Shown here: piece after piece, positions 48,609-59,479 of the stretch
How positions within the stretch are numbered: the stretch's first letter is position 1
Layout: each line of letters opens with the position of its first letter
DNA from: Parietaria judaica
Taxonomy: Eukaryota; Streptophyta; Magnoliopsida; Rosales; Urticaceae
NCBI GenBank assembly: GCA_954871525.1
Contig: OX940862.1
Coordinates: forward strand, 45,501,732-45,565,731
Direction of reading: 5' to 3'
DNA length: 64,000 nucleotides
The notes under the pieces: generated by a model
The model's database searches: none
Told to the model about the DNA's origin: nothing
The model's input: the letters and a program-made list of their open reading frames with translations, nothing else
Program-made: the position numbers and the translations under genes

Positions 48609-48615
48609 TATATAT
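48609..48615 (+). promoter_or_regulatory. Possible TATA box of NF-YB
   Basis: TATATAT lies 114 bp before the ATG, a plausible distance for a short leader. A CT-rich (TCTCTTTATAGAGAGAG) leader follows. Other A/T-rich sites exist, so this is tentative. Confidence 0.3.
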
Positions 48616-48722
48616 GTGTGTACTGTGTATCACCTATTTCTATACAGACACGCATAAAATTAGCTATTCGAGAAGAGATCAAAGCTTTCTCTTTATAGAG
48701 AGAGAAAAAGAGAGCGCAAGAC

Positions 48723-49226
48723 ATGGTCGATAACACAGACATCAACAAGTACTACTCAGCAACGAGCACGAGCACCGGCGAGCAAGATGGGGCTGCGAGC
48801 GAGCAGGATCGCCTGCTTCCGATTGCCAACGTCGGTCGGATCATGAAGCAGATTTTGCCTCCCAACGCAAAAATCTCGAAAGAAGCAAAGGAGACGATGC
48901 AAGAGTGCGTGTCGGAATTCATCAGCTTCGTAACCGGCGAAGCCTCCGACAAGTGCCACAAGGAGAAGCGCAAAACGGTGAACGGAGATGACGTGTGTTA
49001 CGCGCTGGGCACGCTCGGTTTCGACGACTACGCTGAGCCCCTCAAGCGGTACTTGAACAGGTATCGGGAGATCGAAGGAGAGAGATCAGCCCAAAGGATT
49101 GGTGAGAGAAGCGAGGTTTCCAACTATGCAGCACAAAAGGCGAGCACCGACGCTGATGTCGGCTCTCTCAATTTCGAAGGGGTTGATGAGAGGAGGAACA
49201 ACGGTTCGTTCCAACGGAGATTTTGA
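48723..49226 (+). CDS. NF-YB histone-fold subunit of NF-Y (non-LEC1 type)
   Basis: This intronless 167-residue frame encodes the B subunit of the heterotrimeric CCAAT-binding factor; it pairs with NF-YC through a histone fold and recruits NF-YA in the nucleus. The conserved core spans residues about 27-120: [60 protein letters not shown], and [18 protein letters not shown]. Lys at the position where LEC1-type proteins carry Asp (ISKEAK) marks it as non-LEC1, closest in look to NF-YB4/5. Residue 93 is Tyr (DDVCYAL) where Trp is usual. The N-terminus (26 residues, Ser/Thr-rich) and C-terminus are short and variable, as in the family. The ATG has an A-rich CAAGACATGG context and is the only sensible start. 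Base composition is more G+C-rich than its flanks. It is the one host gene here that looks intact. Confidence 0.95.
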   Translation: MVDNTDINKYYSATSTSTGEQDGAASEQDRLLPIANVGRIMKQILPPNAKISKEAKETMQECVSEFISFVTGEASDKCHKEKRKTVNGDDVCYALGTLGFDDYAEPLKRYLNRYREIEGERSAQRIGERSEVSNYAAQKASTDADVGSLNFEGVDERRNNGSFQRRF

Positions 49227-49383
49227 GCAATCGATTAGCCCAGAAAATCGATTGTAAATTGATCTTGTGTTATGAGAAATTATTATCACGTTGTCTAGTC
49301 ATCTGTTATAAGGGCTGAATCTAGGGATTTATGGTTTCTTTTTGTGTGAACATTTTAGATCTTGTCTTCTTCTGCAATTTTAG

Positions 49384-49567
49384 GTCAGCTGGTCCAACAT
49401 TTGATCAGCTTGTATCAGTAAGATATAGAATTCAAGTCCTCATGACAAAAATAGCTCATTATTACACGGTTGATGAGAGGAGGAATAACGGCTCGTTCCG
49501 TACCAGAGATTTCAAGCAGTCGCGAGGAGAGATTAATAAGATGTGGTATAAAGATACAAGGACATAA
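49384..49567 (+). other. Duplicated 3' end of NF-YB, possible alternative exon
   Basis: The peptide [10 protein letters not shown] of the NF-YB C-terminus (49182-49211) recurs at 49470-49499 with 3-4 base changes, followed by a related tail (RDFKQSRGE against QRRF then stop and AIDxPRK in DNA). A good 3' splice site (TTCTTCTGCAATTTTAG) precedes the second copy at 49383. It could be an alternative last exon of NF-YB giving a different tail, or the relic of a local tandem duplication. I see no clear matching splice donor in the first copy. Confidence 0.45.
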
Positions 49568-49592
49568 GAACAAATTAGGAGAAGTTCATTTG

Positions 49593-49593
<1 letters not shown>

Positions 49594-49634
<41 letters not shown>
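49594..49634 (+). repeat. (AT)n microsatellite
   Basis: About 20 AT units. Confidence 0.95.
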
Positions 49635-49639
<5 letters not shown>

Positions 49640-50718
49640 TGCTGAATTTGGGTAATTGAAGAACTGGTTTGCTTGCTTATATTACATTTTCTTAAATTAA
49701 AAATAAGTATAAATCATTAGACGGTCTAGTTACATCCTTAACAACCGTACATGTGCAGATTGTTAAACAATATAGCTATATTTTTAAGACTTAGGGTTTA
49801 CTGCCCGTTTTATTATATTTATATCTATATAAGTATCAATGCTTTGTACTTGATCTTGTTTTCTTTTCTTTTGGTCGTTGATTTCCTCAATGTCAGATAA
49901 TAATAAAAGGGTTTGTTCTTGTTTAATTCAAGCTCTTACATTCTTTTTCTTTCTTCTACTTTCTAGCTAATAAAAGGCCCACTGTTCATTGGCTTATGAA
50001 CAGATTAAATACTGAAGGCTTAGAAGGAAGATAATTATTGACTTAATCCACCCCTTCACGTCAAATTTGATTAGGCTATATAATAATCATAATATAATAT
50101 TATATTTGCGGTCTCTTATTTTACCTTGAGTAAACATCATGACCGGTTAAAAGGGAGTGGTTTACACTTTCATTATAAATTAATATTAAAGGTAAATTAA
50201 TTGAGGAAATATATGTTTCTTGAACTCTAGGCATGTTTACCTAAACCAAAACAAGGGGAGGTATCGGACAACATCATTAAAACTTAAAATACTTCTTATT
50301 ATTGACTCATAAGACATAAGTATATGCTCACCATCTAAACTAAAGTGAATAGATTCTATTATTCAAATAGAATATCAAATTAGTATAGTGATCATTTGTA
50401 TTAATTAGTCATGTAGGATATCAAATCTATATGAAATATGAATGACAATGATGCATATTTTTCACCTTCACATCTTAAATAAAAATACGTACAAATATAC
50501 AATTATAATGATATTTGTTTGTCATGTGTTTGTTCAGTAAGTTAGCTGGAAGTTTCTCCCCGCCAGTGTAGTAATACTATTCTGTTATTATTAATGTGGA
50601 CTTACCCCCAAAAAGATATATGCTCACCTTCTAAACTTCAGTTAATCAAGTGTATTTTCATATAGGATATAAAATTAATTTGGGATATTATAAGCGTCAT
50701 ATATATTCCAATTCTTTT
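49635..50718. other. Gene-less A/T-rich spacer
   Basis: Downstream flank of NF-YB; two TAATAAAAGG motifs (about 49901 and 49968) could act as polyadenylation signals. TATGCTCACC(T/A)TCTAAACT occurs twice (50323, 50620), hinting at an old local duplication. Confidence 0.4.
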
Positions 50719-50970
50719 TGAAGTTGCAGGCTTTGTGCAAGGTTTTGTGCCGATGCATCAAGAGAGCTTCCGTCATGGCATGGGGCTTCCGCTTCATCCA
50801 TTCCTTCAAGGAGCTTCTTTCGTCGATGGGGTTGCCGGCTTTCCAGGTGGTCCTTGGGGCCTTCCGCAACATCGCCATGTACTTCTCGGCGTGGCATGCC
50901 CACTCCGGCTACACTCTGGCGGTTCCAGAGCATCGTGCAGTCTGTCAGTTCCACTCTCGGGTTTTATAAG
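50719..50970. other. Unidentified GC-rich exon-like patch
   Basis: Sharp G+C rise within A/T-rich DNA. On the plus strand a polypyrimidine tract and TTGCAG precede it directly, as at a 3' splice site. Four frames are open over 65-85 codons (plus: KVLCRCIKRASVMAWGFRFI; other plus: GFVPMHQESFRHGMGLPLHP; minus: HAEKYMAMLRKAPRTTWKAG). I recognise none of them. An isolated exon of a lost gene or a captured gene piece are the likeliest readings. Confidence 0.35.
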
Positions 50971-51073
50971 CTGGGCAATGGCGTAGCTAGACTTTCATTT
51001 CAGCCGAAGCACAATGTAAATTTTTTCTTTGGGATAAATAACAACTATCGTACAATAATATTAAAAAAAACGT

Positions 51074-51970
51074 TTAAACAAAAAAAAAAACATAACTAGA
51101 TAGTGTTACCCAATGCATAATATGACGTCGCCATTTCATCTTTTGGAAGTATTGCATGATAGACTCCTCGTCAATATAAATAGAAATATCCATTTTGATA
51201 TATACAAACATAAAATCATTCATCCATTGATCGCCCATTTGATTCCTTAATCGGGTCTTGATGATGTTCATAGCAGAAGAACTCTCACAGTTGCAGTAGC
51301 CACGAGCAAGATTAGTGCCAAAGTTATGAGTTTATACACGTATGAGTACGTAACACTTTTTTTCATTTTGACCATATTACTAGCAAGAGCTTTGATGCCT
51401 TTCAAACCTTGAAAGTTGTCAGACGAAGTTACAGCGAGTTGATCGTTAACATCAATAAGGTTGGCTGAAGAGAAATCCTTGGGATAATACTTTGAAAGTT
51501 TTAGTAAGTTTTCCTTTTAAAATGCATCAAATGAATTACCTAGACACAAGCATGCAACGCAAAGAAGCAAATATGTACTAACCTCGTTGAATTGACCTTT
51601 TAACTCTTGAAGTTGCATATCGATGACATGAGTAAAGATATCGAATCGATAATAATCAAAATTCTTTATTTTTGGAGCATTGCGTCGTGACTTGCCGTCT
51701 TCCGTAGAGAAATCATCCATGTTGGGAACATTAATTTCATGTTCTTGACAAAATTTTAAGACTCGGTCCAGAAAAGCTTCCCACCAAGTTTCTCTTATAA
51801 TTTGCAACCCGTGTTTACAAATCCGCACCAAAGTCGTAGCATTGAAAATATTTTGATCATTCCTCTACAATTCCTTTGAAAGGTCGTTGATAATCCTGAT
51901 GATATCTACCATCAAATGAATGTCGAAGATAACATCAAATGATTGTATCATCCTTGAAAATACCTCTAAT
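51074..51970 (-). pseudogene. hAT-type transposase relic (TTF/MYM-zinc-finger class)
   Basis: Minus-strand fragments match the C-terminal half of plant zinc-finger MYM-type 1-like hAT transposases. The frame 51517-51831 has LVRICKHGLQIIRETWWEAF, NVPNMDDF and FDYYRFDIFTHVIDMQLQEL; continuing down come DVNDQLAVTSSDNFQGLKGI and YSYVYKLITLALILLVATAT (hAT dimerisation region, normally LALILPVATASVERAFS), and after a frameshift MNIIKTRLRNQMGDQWMND and YFQKMKWRR. Transposase of this class cuts and pastes hAT elements. A stop near 51860 and frame breaks near 51270 and 51510 inactivate it. No TIRs were found around it. Confidence 0.82.
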
Positions 51971-52347
51971 TAACAAATAAAATATTGAAATAGAGGTTCA
52001 GCTATACGGAAAAAAAAAATTATTTAAACGCGATAATACCTTTATTTGACCTTTTTATCAATAGGTGATGGGTCATCAATTATATTCTAAAGGACACTTA
52101 TTGTAGAAAGAGAACATAGATAATAATCTAACTATTGTACCATGATAAGACCCCCAATATGTATCACCATGGTGTATCAAAAAATATTTTTGGTTTTGAC
52201 TTCGTCTGGTTGCATGCTCGCCACTTTTGAATCCTCGGTTAACCATGTCATCTTGTATGTCTTAAAGTGTGTCGGATAACTTGGTGATGCATTAATAGTA
52301 TTCACTACTTCACCCACAACACAAAAATATGAATCCAACCGAGTATG
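51971..52347. other. Gene-less spacer
   Basis: A/T-rich; may include the start of the hAT relic, but no motif remains. Confidence 0.4.
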
Positions 52348-55300
52348 TGTTTGACATGTTTTATAATATGCCTTCTATTAAGATGTTAATCCCCTTCACT
52401 AAGATTATGGCTTCTTTCCTTGTAAAGATAATACAACGTATTATTGATAATATTTTATATTTATATGTTAATGATATTGTAAAACTAAATGTTTTGTCCC
52501 AAAGTTCTATACGATTTACAGTTATGCAACGTCATTACACAAAGTCTATGTTTGAGGAAGTTTTGTGCAGGATAAGCATGACTCGGACAATTTGCAATGC
52601 TAGTCTATATCATAGCCTTAGTATTTAATATTACTCTCTTAATAAACTTGATGCCCAAGTTTCTTAGGGTTATTTTTGTAATCTTATAGGATGTTGTCTA
52701 CCTATATAAAGACAACTTCAGTGTACGCTTTCCTTCACACCAATATCACTTCATAAAGAATTTCTCTATATCTCATTGCTTCTCTTGTATTATAATATAT
52801 ATATATATACACACACATATAGAAAGAGTGTCAGAGAGAGTGTGAAGCAAGTGGGAAGTGTGGCTTCTTAGTATTGTGTGGCAAAAGTTAAGAGCTTAAG
52901 TTAAGAGCTTAAAGTGATATTCATCGTTAGATTAGAAAATGGGAACTTCTAATTGGTAAACATCATTAGTGAACTAAAAACACCATAAGGTGATGATGTA
53001 TTACCAAATCAGGTGTTGGTCCTGCACTTTTGAGAGTCACTAGGTATAGGAGTGTCTCCATACCGAACGGACAGACTTAACACCTGAAATCATCAAGTAA
53101 GACCGTCAGTGATGAAAGTAAGACTAAGTCACAAGGATGTCATATGGAATCGATTAAAGTCCTGAGTATCATGGACTTGTACGGTTCGACTTACATGATA
53201 TTTGATTTGATTGTTAGAGAATACATTGGTATTCCAAATCACTTTCATTTTGGGATCAGAAAGTTGACCGGGATAAGTTGCATGGATGTAGATATTGATA
53301 ACACGCTTATGATTTCTTTATTATGACTTGTGGGAAACAAATAAGTACCCGTGTATAGCTCATTGATTTAGTAACCCAATAAGTGAGTAGTTTGTAAGAT
53401 TTATAGAATAGAATAAAGAATTGTCATCAAATGGCAGTACGACAGCTAGTAATCTTTGATGTGAATCATAATAAATACAAAAACTATGATTACCAGAATC
53501 TGATTGTATCAATTGACTCCTGTGTCAAAATTAGATTTATTTATTATTACTCAAGAGTGTGTTCAACTTCGAGCTATAGTGGAATGTAGTCGAAGTTGGT
53601 GAAATTTCTTCATTTCACCTACGCTTGAGTAATATGTCTAGTAGTCACCTTTGTAACTCACAAGAGTGGAACCACATGAAATATTCATTTGTTAAATATG
53701 TAATGGATCCAATTAGACTAGATTCGAAAACTAAGTCACGAAATGTTGGGTATTTTTGCCGCTAACGGCCACATGGCTGATGCTAACAAAAAAATTAACA
53801 ATTTCATGCCAAATTCACGGTCAACGCGCGTTGGGTATTTTTGCCGCCAGTTTTTAAGGTTAGGTACACGGGAGGCAGGTTGACTAAAGGTTGGGTATTT
53901 TTTCCGTAAGACCCTAAATTGATTTAATTTCAAGTCTAAGTTTTATTTTTTAATTAACTCGGGTTAACAATTATTTTATTTTAAAATAACCCAAAATTGA
54001 AAATAAAGATTTTCAAAATTGATTTTGATTTAATTTATTATTAAATTCGTTTTTATTTTTAAACCCTAATTCAAAAAATAAAATCAAGTTTAATTAATTT
54101 TTTAATTAATAATTAAAATTGGATAATTATTTTCTAGTTTTGAATTTAATTATTGTCTATTTTCATATGTATTTTTCATAAATATTGATTGAATTGTTTA
54201 TCCATTGTATTATCACTAATCAAATTAATTCATAATATGATTAATTTTACATAGTGGCTATGTACAATTGAGATTTATTGGATAATTGTAATTGAGCAAT
54301 AGTAATATGTAATTAATCAATAAATAACTTCACATGTTAATTACGGAAAAATTCTCGAGCTTTTTAATTACGGAAAAATTCTCGAACTTCACATGTTAAA
54401 TAACTTCACATGTTAATTACGGAAAAATTGTCTTAGAAAGAGGGAATCAAAAGTGGGCCAGTTCACTATCCACTTTTGGTTGCCTGGTTAGGGACCCCTG
54501 CAATTTTACTGGAGAACATAACTCGGTCTATCATTATATTAGTTAACTTGTGATTTTATTCTAGGTTCTTAGTATACTTGGTATATGATAACAACATAGG
54601 ATCTAATCTTATTAAGAAATTAATGGGAAGCTTATGATGAGCTTAATAAAACAATAGGATTTCCTTTTTATTCCAGATAATAAAAACGTAGGTTCCTAGT
54701 TTAGAGCTCGGTTAGATAACGGTCATTATCTTATAAACCAGAAAATCTTTTTTAGTGACATATAGCAAGAGTTAGCATAAGAAGGTCTCCACTAGTTTCC
54801 AGTACAACGACAAGTTGTATCACACCTCGTGTCAGCTAAATCTAGCCACCTATGGAAAGGTTTAGATTATGCAACTGATAAGTCACCATACTGGTCTGAT
54901 TATAGAAAAAGTGAGAAAATGTATTTCAATGGCCGTGTGTCACCTAGATCTTGCGCCCTAAGGGCGGTGACTGCTTGAGTTAAGTCTGTAAGACGAAAAC
55001 CAATGGGTTACTCTTGCATGTAGCGATTTTAAAATGTTGCATGGTCGTTCTAAAGTTAGGTAGTTAATTCACAAGGAACTCAGTTTTGATTTCAATGAAT
55101 TAATTGAGTTGAGGCTAACTCATTTTAGCTAGTGCGTGGTTAGTATGTTGGCAAATCTGCAACCACGTAATAGTTGCTAAATTATCTCGAGAATGAAGAA
55201 GTAAGGTTTTACTATGTTTACCTAATTAGAACATTGTAAAGTTTTCTATTTCAAAGTATGAGGAAACATTTCATCTATATAGGATATTAATAAGTATTCT

Positions 55301-55370
55301 TTATTAAATTATGCAAGTCTCATATCAACTTATGCAATCCTTGAAAGCGTCGAATATGTCGTTGTTGGGC
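52348..55370 (+). mobile_element. Truncated Ty1/copia LTR and leader (plus)
   Basis: The start TGTTTGACATG...ATATGCC(T/C)T aligns with the minus-strand start of the solo LTR at 23285. The stretch 53000-53330 aligns with 22600-22980 (GAGAGTCACTAGGTAT, TACATTGGTATTC, CACTTTCATTTTGGGATCAGAA). The leader at 54780-55250 aligns with 18380-18960 and ends where gag would begin. No gag follows. The plus frame at 53144-53326 is LTR sequence. Imperfect repeats of CACATGTTAATTACGGAAAAATT lie at 54335-54430. Confidence 0.65.
53740..53928. mobile_element. MULE terminal fragment
   Basis: AAGGTTGGGTATTTTTTCCG...GACCC (to 53928) is the terminal sequence of the MULE at 20056-21195 in inverse orientation. TTGGGTATTTTTGCCGC occurs three times in direct orientation (53743, 53831, 53892). 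It interrupts the copia LTR. Only one element end seems present. Confidence 0.6.
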
Positions 55371-55598
55371 TGCGTTTTAGCGCTCCTAGTACTCGGGTGA
55401 AGGTTGGAAACACCCCTGGCAACCACATGGACGACCGTGGGATGGTAAGGAAAATTTTTAGGACCCCCTAGTATACTTCCTAGCAATCTTTTGAGTACAC
55501 TATAGGTAGCTAACTTCCGCTCAATATTTATCGTTCTTACGACGGTGAAACCCCTCTAGCGACCCAATGGGTAGTCCCGGTAAGGGTCAAGTAATATT
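55371..55598. other. Spacer with TSD of the following solo LTR
   Basis: Unassigned sequence; its last 5 bp (ATATT) are the left TSD of the solo LTR. Confidence 0.5.
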
Positions 55599-56915
55599 TG
55601 TTGACGTGGTTTCGCTTAACAACATTCACGAAAATTTATTTATGGGATTTCAATTTGAGTTAGCTAAAAATTTTTGTGGATCTTGACCTCCGCGTCTTCA
55701 ACACTTTGGACGATGACAGAATAAAAGAGAGGCGTAAAAACACCAAGGTTTTTTAAAGAGGTTCGTTCCAGTGCGGTAGTTGACTACATCCTCTGTAAGT
55801 TTATTTATTAGAAAGAAGATTAATCAGAACCACAAGCCGATTCCAATTGATCAAAAAAGGTAAAAGAAAACTCTGAAAACGCAAACTCTCAAAGACTCTA
55901 TTCTCAGGTAGGGGTGAGCATTTTAGACCCAACCCGATGGCCCAACCTAATCCGTTAAGGACCCGACCCCAATCTAACCCGCCCAATCTAACCCGTTCAA
56001 AATTGGGTCGGATCGGGCCGAACCCGATTATTATTCGGGTCGGGGTCGGGTCCAAAACCTTGGGTCGGGTCGGGGTCTCCGACCCGACCAATATAATTAA
56101 TATATATTTTATATTAATATTTATTTCAAGTAGTGAAATCTTTAGTGTTTAAAACTTCTCATTCTCAACTTTATTTACATTCAAAGACCGTTCAATCTCT
56201 CATTTTCATGTTTTATATTGTTTGGTGTATGTTTATTTGATTAAATTTGTTTGAGATATTTTTACTTGAATTTTGAGTTACATTGATGCATTTTTTTCAT
56301 AATATTTTTTTGTTATATAATAGTAAATTTTGAATAATCGGGCCATAGCGACCCAAACCAACCCAACCCGATTTTTATCGGGTCGGTTTGGTTCGGGCAT
56401 TAAAAAAGTTTGGGTCGGATCGGGATTTTTTTGGGAACCCAAAGTGATCGGGTCGGGTCCATAAAAAGCATCGGGGCGGCCCAACCCAACCCATGCTCAC
56501 CCCTATTCTCAGGTGATGCTTGTAAGCGTGTGATGGTGCTATCTTCTTGCTTTTATAGGCCTCTGATTTATGCCCGTTGGAGCTTCCTTGTGAACGTGGC
56601 ACTTTTTTTGGTCGGTCTTGAGAGCGTTTGAATAAGGCTTTGACTAGTTCTGCTCGGGCTTTTTGCTGGCTGCAAACTTCTGCTCAAGTCCCTTTTTAGC
56701 AATTTATGCCCGAGGCCTGCATGGTTGTTGGGCCAATAAGTCTACTCGAACCTGGAACTTGTTTTCTCTATGATGGGCCTCAATACGTATCTTTTATATT
56801 CCCATTTTCATGAATAATTATATTTATTCATACACTTTGGTCTTAATTATTTTGACTGTAAATTTAATTAATGTGACTTTATCGTTTATAATATGGAACA
56901 ATTTACACAGCAACA
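55599..56915. mobile_element. Solo LTR of Tat family, with nested hAT MITE
   Basis: The start TGTTGACGTGGTTTCG and the end ACAGCAACA match the LTR of the element at 31945-38496, and inner blocks agree (TGGATC-TGACCTCCGCGTC, GAGGTTCGT, GCGGTAGTTGACTAC). The TSD ATATT (55594-55598; 56916-56920) is perfect. Without the MITE and its duplicated 8 bp it is about 712 bp, shorter than the 958-bp LTRs, so it carries deletions or belongs to a subfamily. Confidence 0.9.
55909..56505. mobile_element. hAT-type MITE
   Basis: A perfect 12-bp TIR (TAGGGGTGAGCA...TGCTCACCCCTA) and a perfect 8-bp TSD TTCTCAGG (55901-55908; 56506-56513) are diagnostic of hAT. The inside is rich in GACCCGACCC/GGGTCGGGTC near both ends, so subterminal parts are also complementary. 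There is no coding capacity; frames at 55801-56091 and 56278-56602 only reflect these repeats. Confidence 0.95.
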
Positions 56916-56920
56916 ATATT

Positions 56921-58706
56921 TAGTGGCCTCAATCTTAAATGGGATATGGGTTCCGGTGATCCCCTAACGACCCTCCGGGTATTCTGGGCGAGGGTCGGGC
57001 CGACTGTTAATGTACTCGATTCCCATTCTTTCTCGCACCAAACAATTAATGTAAAATATTTGACTAACGCTAGAACCCGATCCACGGGACTAAGGGCATG
57101 ACCCTGCAATCGTATGGGCAATTAAAGGTAGATTCAAAAAGGTTGATTCAACTTAGCTAAACAAGGTCTTGCAAAAAAGAAAATATGATACCGCACCTCG
57201 TTGTCAAAGGAAGAGCGCATATATACCCTATAGGGGATCATGTCATCGCGTAGTTTAGGTTAATGAAATCCGAGGATGAAAGTCCCTGATGAGGATCAAA
57301 ATCGCCGTGTATGACTAGCGTAATAACCTTCTTTTGTGTCAAAAGTAATGGCCCGGGGATGACTGTTGCGTATGGAAATGGTATAACCAGTGAGGGTGCG
57401 ACCATTTCTTGTGGCGGGGGACGTTGTAGAGCAATCCATGAACGAGAGATGTCGCGAAACTAGCTGGCCTGAGGGGATTCTTGGCGAGTGCGTAGGCTTT
57501 ATGGACGAGTAGAGACAATTAGTTCCGGAAAAAAGGGAAATTCATCAAGGGGAGAGGGAAAGTAAACTCAAATTCTAGAGGGAGAAACTCTAAGTCTAGA
57601 GAGAGAAGCTCTGGGTGTGTGCGAGCTTGTATGTCAAGTCCTATGGAATCTCGAGGACCTCCTAAGGATCTTTGTAAGCTTGGTCACTCTCATCACTTTC
57701 AAGGGGCTCATCAAGGAGTAGCTCCTTGTCGAGGAGCTTGTCGCCCAACGAGGGGCCTAATTGGATGACAAGTGCATCGTCATCCGACTAAGGGCTTGTT
57801 GTCTTCTCTATTCGTTGGTGACCTTTCGGGTTGTCGGGGACTCCCATGGGTCGTTGTTACCTTGCCGAGTTCCTCTCTAGGGAGCTCGCTATCTTATAAG
57901 GTATTCATCGCCTTGCTCCTTGGTTAGGGACCCTCTCAAGTTATGAAAACTTTGTCGGGTCGCCTGAACCGTCTTCTTGTATGTGGACTCCGGTCTTGGA
58001 CTCCGTCTTTTGGGCCTCCGGGGCAAGAGCCTAGCCAAATGAGTTTGGACTTGGGATATTGGGCTTTCACTTTGTCAATGGGCCTTGATTTTTTTTAACG
58101 CAGCCCATATTTTATATAATTCAAAAAACACGCGTAACAATAATGATATTTGTTTTTTGGGGTTTATTGATACAGGTTGTTTAATGATTTCATTTGAACG
58201 TTCGCCTCATCAATTATATGTATTACATTTCACCTATACGTATTGAAATTCACCTATGTAATGTTGGACCGCACACAAAAGATCTTTCCCAAAGAACACT
58301 ACCCAGCCCATGATGAAATTCAGAAAGAAAAAAAAATAAGTTTGGATAGTAAAATGAAGGAATACAAAATGCCGAAATTCAAAAAATATGCCTACAAACT
58401 ATGTAGATATGTTAAGGAAAAGATACATAAATAATCTTAACAATTGATTCTTAAAAGTACACAACTTCCTTAAATAAATGGAAAGACTAAATCAAATCCT
58501 TATCATGCTTCTCAAGTTTAGAAGCTACCTTGACTAGATTGTTTAGCTTTCCTGTGTACCACGACGAGGGCTGGTGGGTACCCTAACTAGGCTTAGTGGG
58601 CCAAATTGAGTCGGGCTTAATCTCATGTATAAGTCTGGCTCCGTCGTCACAAGTAGTACTTCAACCATTCTAATAATGTCATGTACTCGTAAAAGATTTA
58701 TATATT
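56921..58706. other. Spacer with unassigned LTR-like sequence
   Basis: 57180-58080 has CTCG/GAGG-rich sequence resembling a Tat-type LTR in minus orientation but too diverged to align by eye. A short frame at 58243-58434 (Lys-rich) has no family signal. Confidence 0.35.
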
Positions 58707-59217
58707 TATTATGTAAAAAAGAATGAATCAATTATGTTAGCTTTATGTATACGGGATCTCAAATAAGTTACTCGATATATGATACAATATATATTGAGAA
58801 GTCATTTCATCTGTAGTAAGTGCATGTATATCACTTAAATTATTATTTTTTTAGTTTTTAATAGAGGAAAATCAAGATATATGTACAAGATAAGAATAAT
58901 ATTTTGGATTTTTGTATGTATTATTAGTGAGTTTTGTTATATGCCAAAAAATGGATTAAACACTATAATTACTCATTATGTAAACTAGAATGAATAAATT
59001 CTGTTAAGTTTATATATATGGGATCTCAAATAACTAATCGGTATATGATACACTATATGTTGATGGATATATTCATCCATAGCTGTATATAACTTAAATT
59101 ATTATTATTTAGTTTTTAATAGAAAAAAATCGAGATACAAGATAAGAATAATATTTTAGATTTTGTATGTATTATTAGTGAGTTCTGTTAATGTCGAAAA
59201 ATGATTAAACACTATAG
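58707..59217 (+). repeat. Tandem duplication, period about 267 bp
   Basis: Two copies (about 58707-58973 and 58974-59217) share GGGATCTCAAATAA, TATGATACA(A/C)TATAT, ACAAGATAAGAATAATATTTT and GTATGTATTATTAGTGAGTT in order. No coding sequence. Confidence 0.85.
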
Positions 59218-59289
59218 CGACCCAAATCTGTGTCTTGAGTCGGGGCGATCGTCGGAACGAAACCGGCAGTATTGGCTAGTTATCAGAAA

Positions 59290-59400
59290 AGCCATCTTGG
59301 TTTTTTTAACATGAAGAGATAAAGAAACCATAGCAATTGCCGGAAATATTAAGCCTACTAAAGGCACAAAAATAGCAACTAAGTTGCTGATAGTTGTCAT
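59290..59400 (-). pseudogene. psaI: Plastid psaI-derived insertion (NUPT)
   Basis: A frame starting at 59400 reads MTTISNLVAIFVPLVGLIFP then AIAMVSLSLHVKKTKM. It matches PsaI, the 36-residue single-helix subunit VIII of photosystem I, across its whole length: the FVPLVGL-FPAIAM core is hallmark. The copy has about two extra residues near the N-terminus, a changed tail, and no stop at the usual place; the frame runs on to 59212. Plastid neighbours accD and ycf4 are not seen, so the insert is short. It lies in nuclear repeats and is presumably silent. The match is from memory, not from a search. Confidence 0.75.
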
Positions 59401-59479
59401 AGAATAAGTACCTCCGCAGGAGCGGTCGGATCTAACTCGGGATAGAGCCCGGTGTCTATAGATAATCGACACCTCCGCT

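Noticed and set aside
49331..49567. 78-codon frame as an independent gene
   Set aside because: Its only recognisable part is the copied NF-YB tail; better treated as an alternative exon or duplication relic.
52690..52712. CTATATAAAGAC as LTR promoter of the plus-strand copia relic
   Set aside because: In the sister LTRs the TATA lies far downstream of the corresponding position, so this is probably a chance TATA.
55801..56602. Frames on both strands with Pro/Asn/Thr-Arg repeats
   Set aside because: They translate the GACCC/GGGTC subterminal repeats of the hAT MITE.
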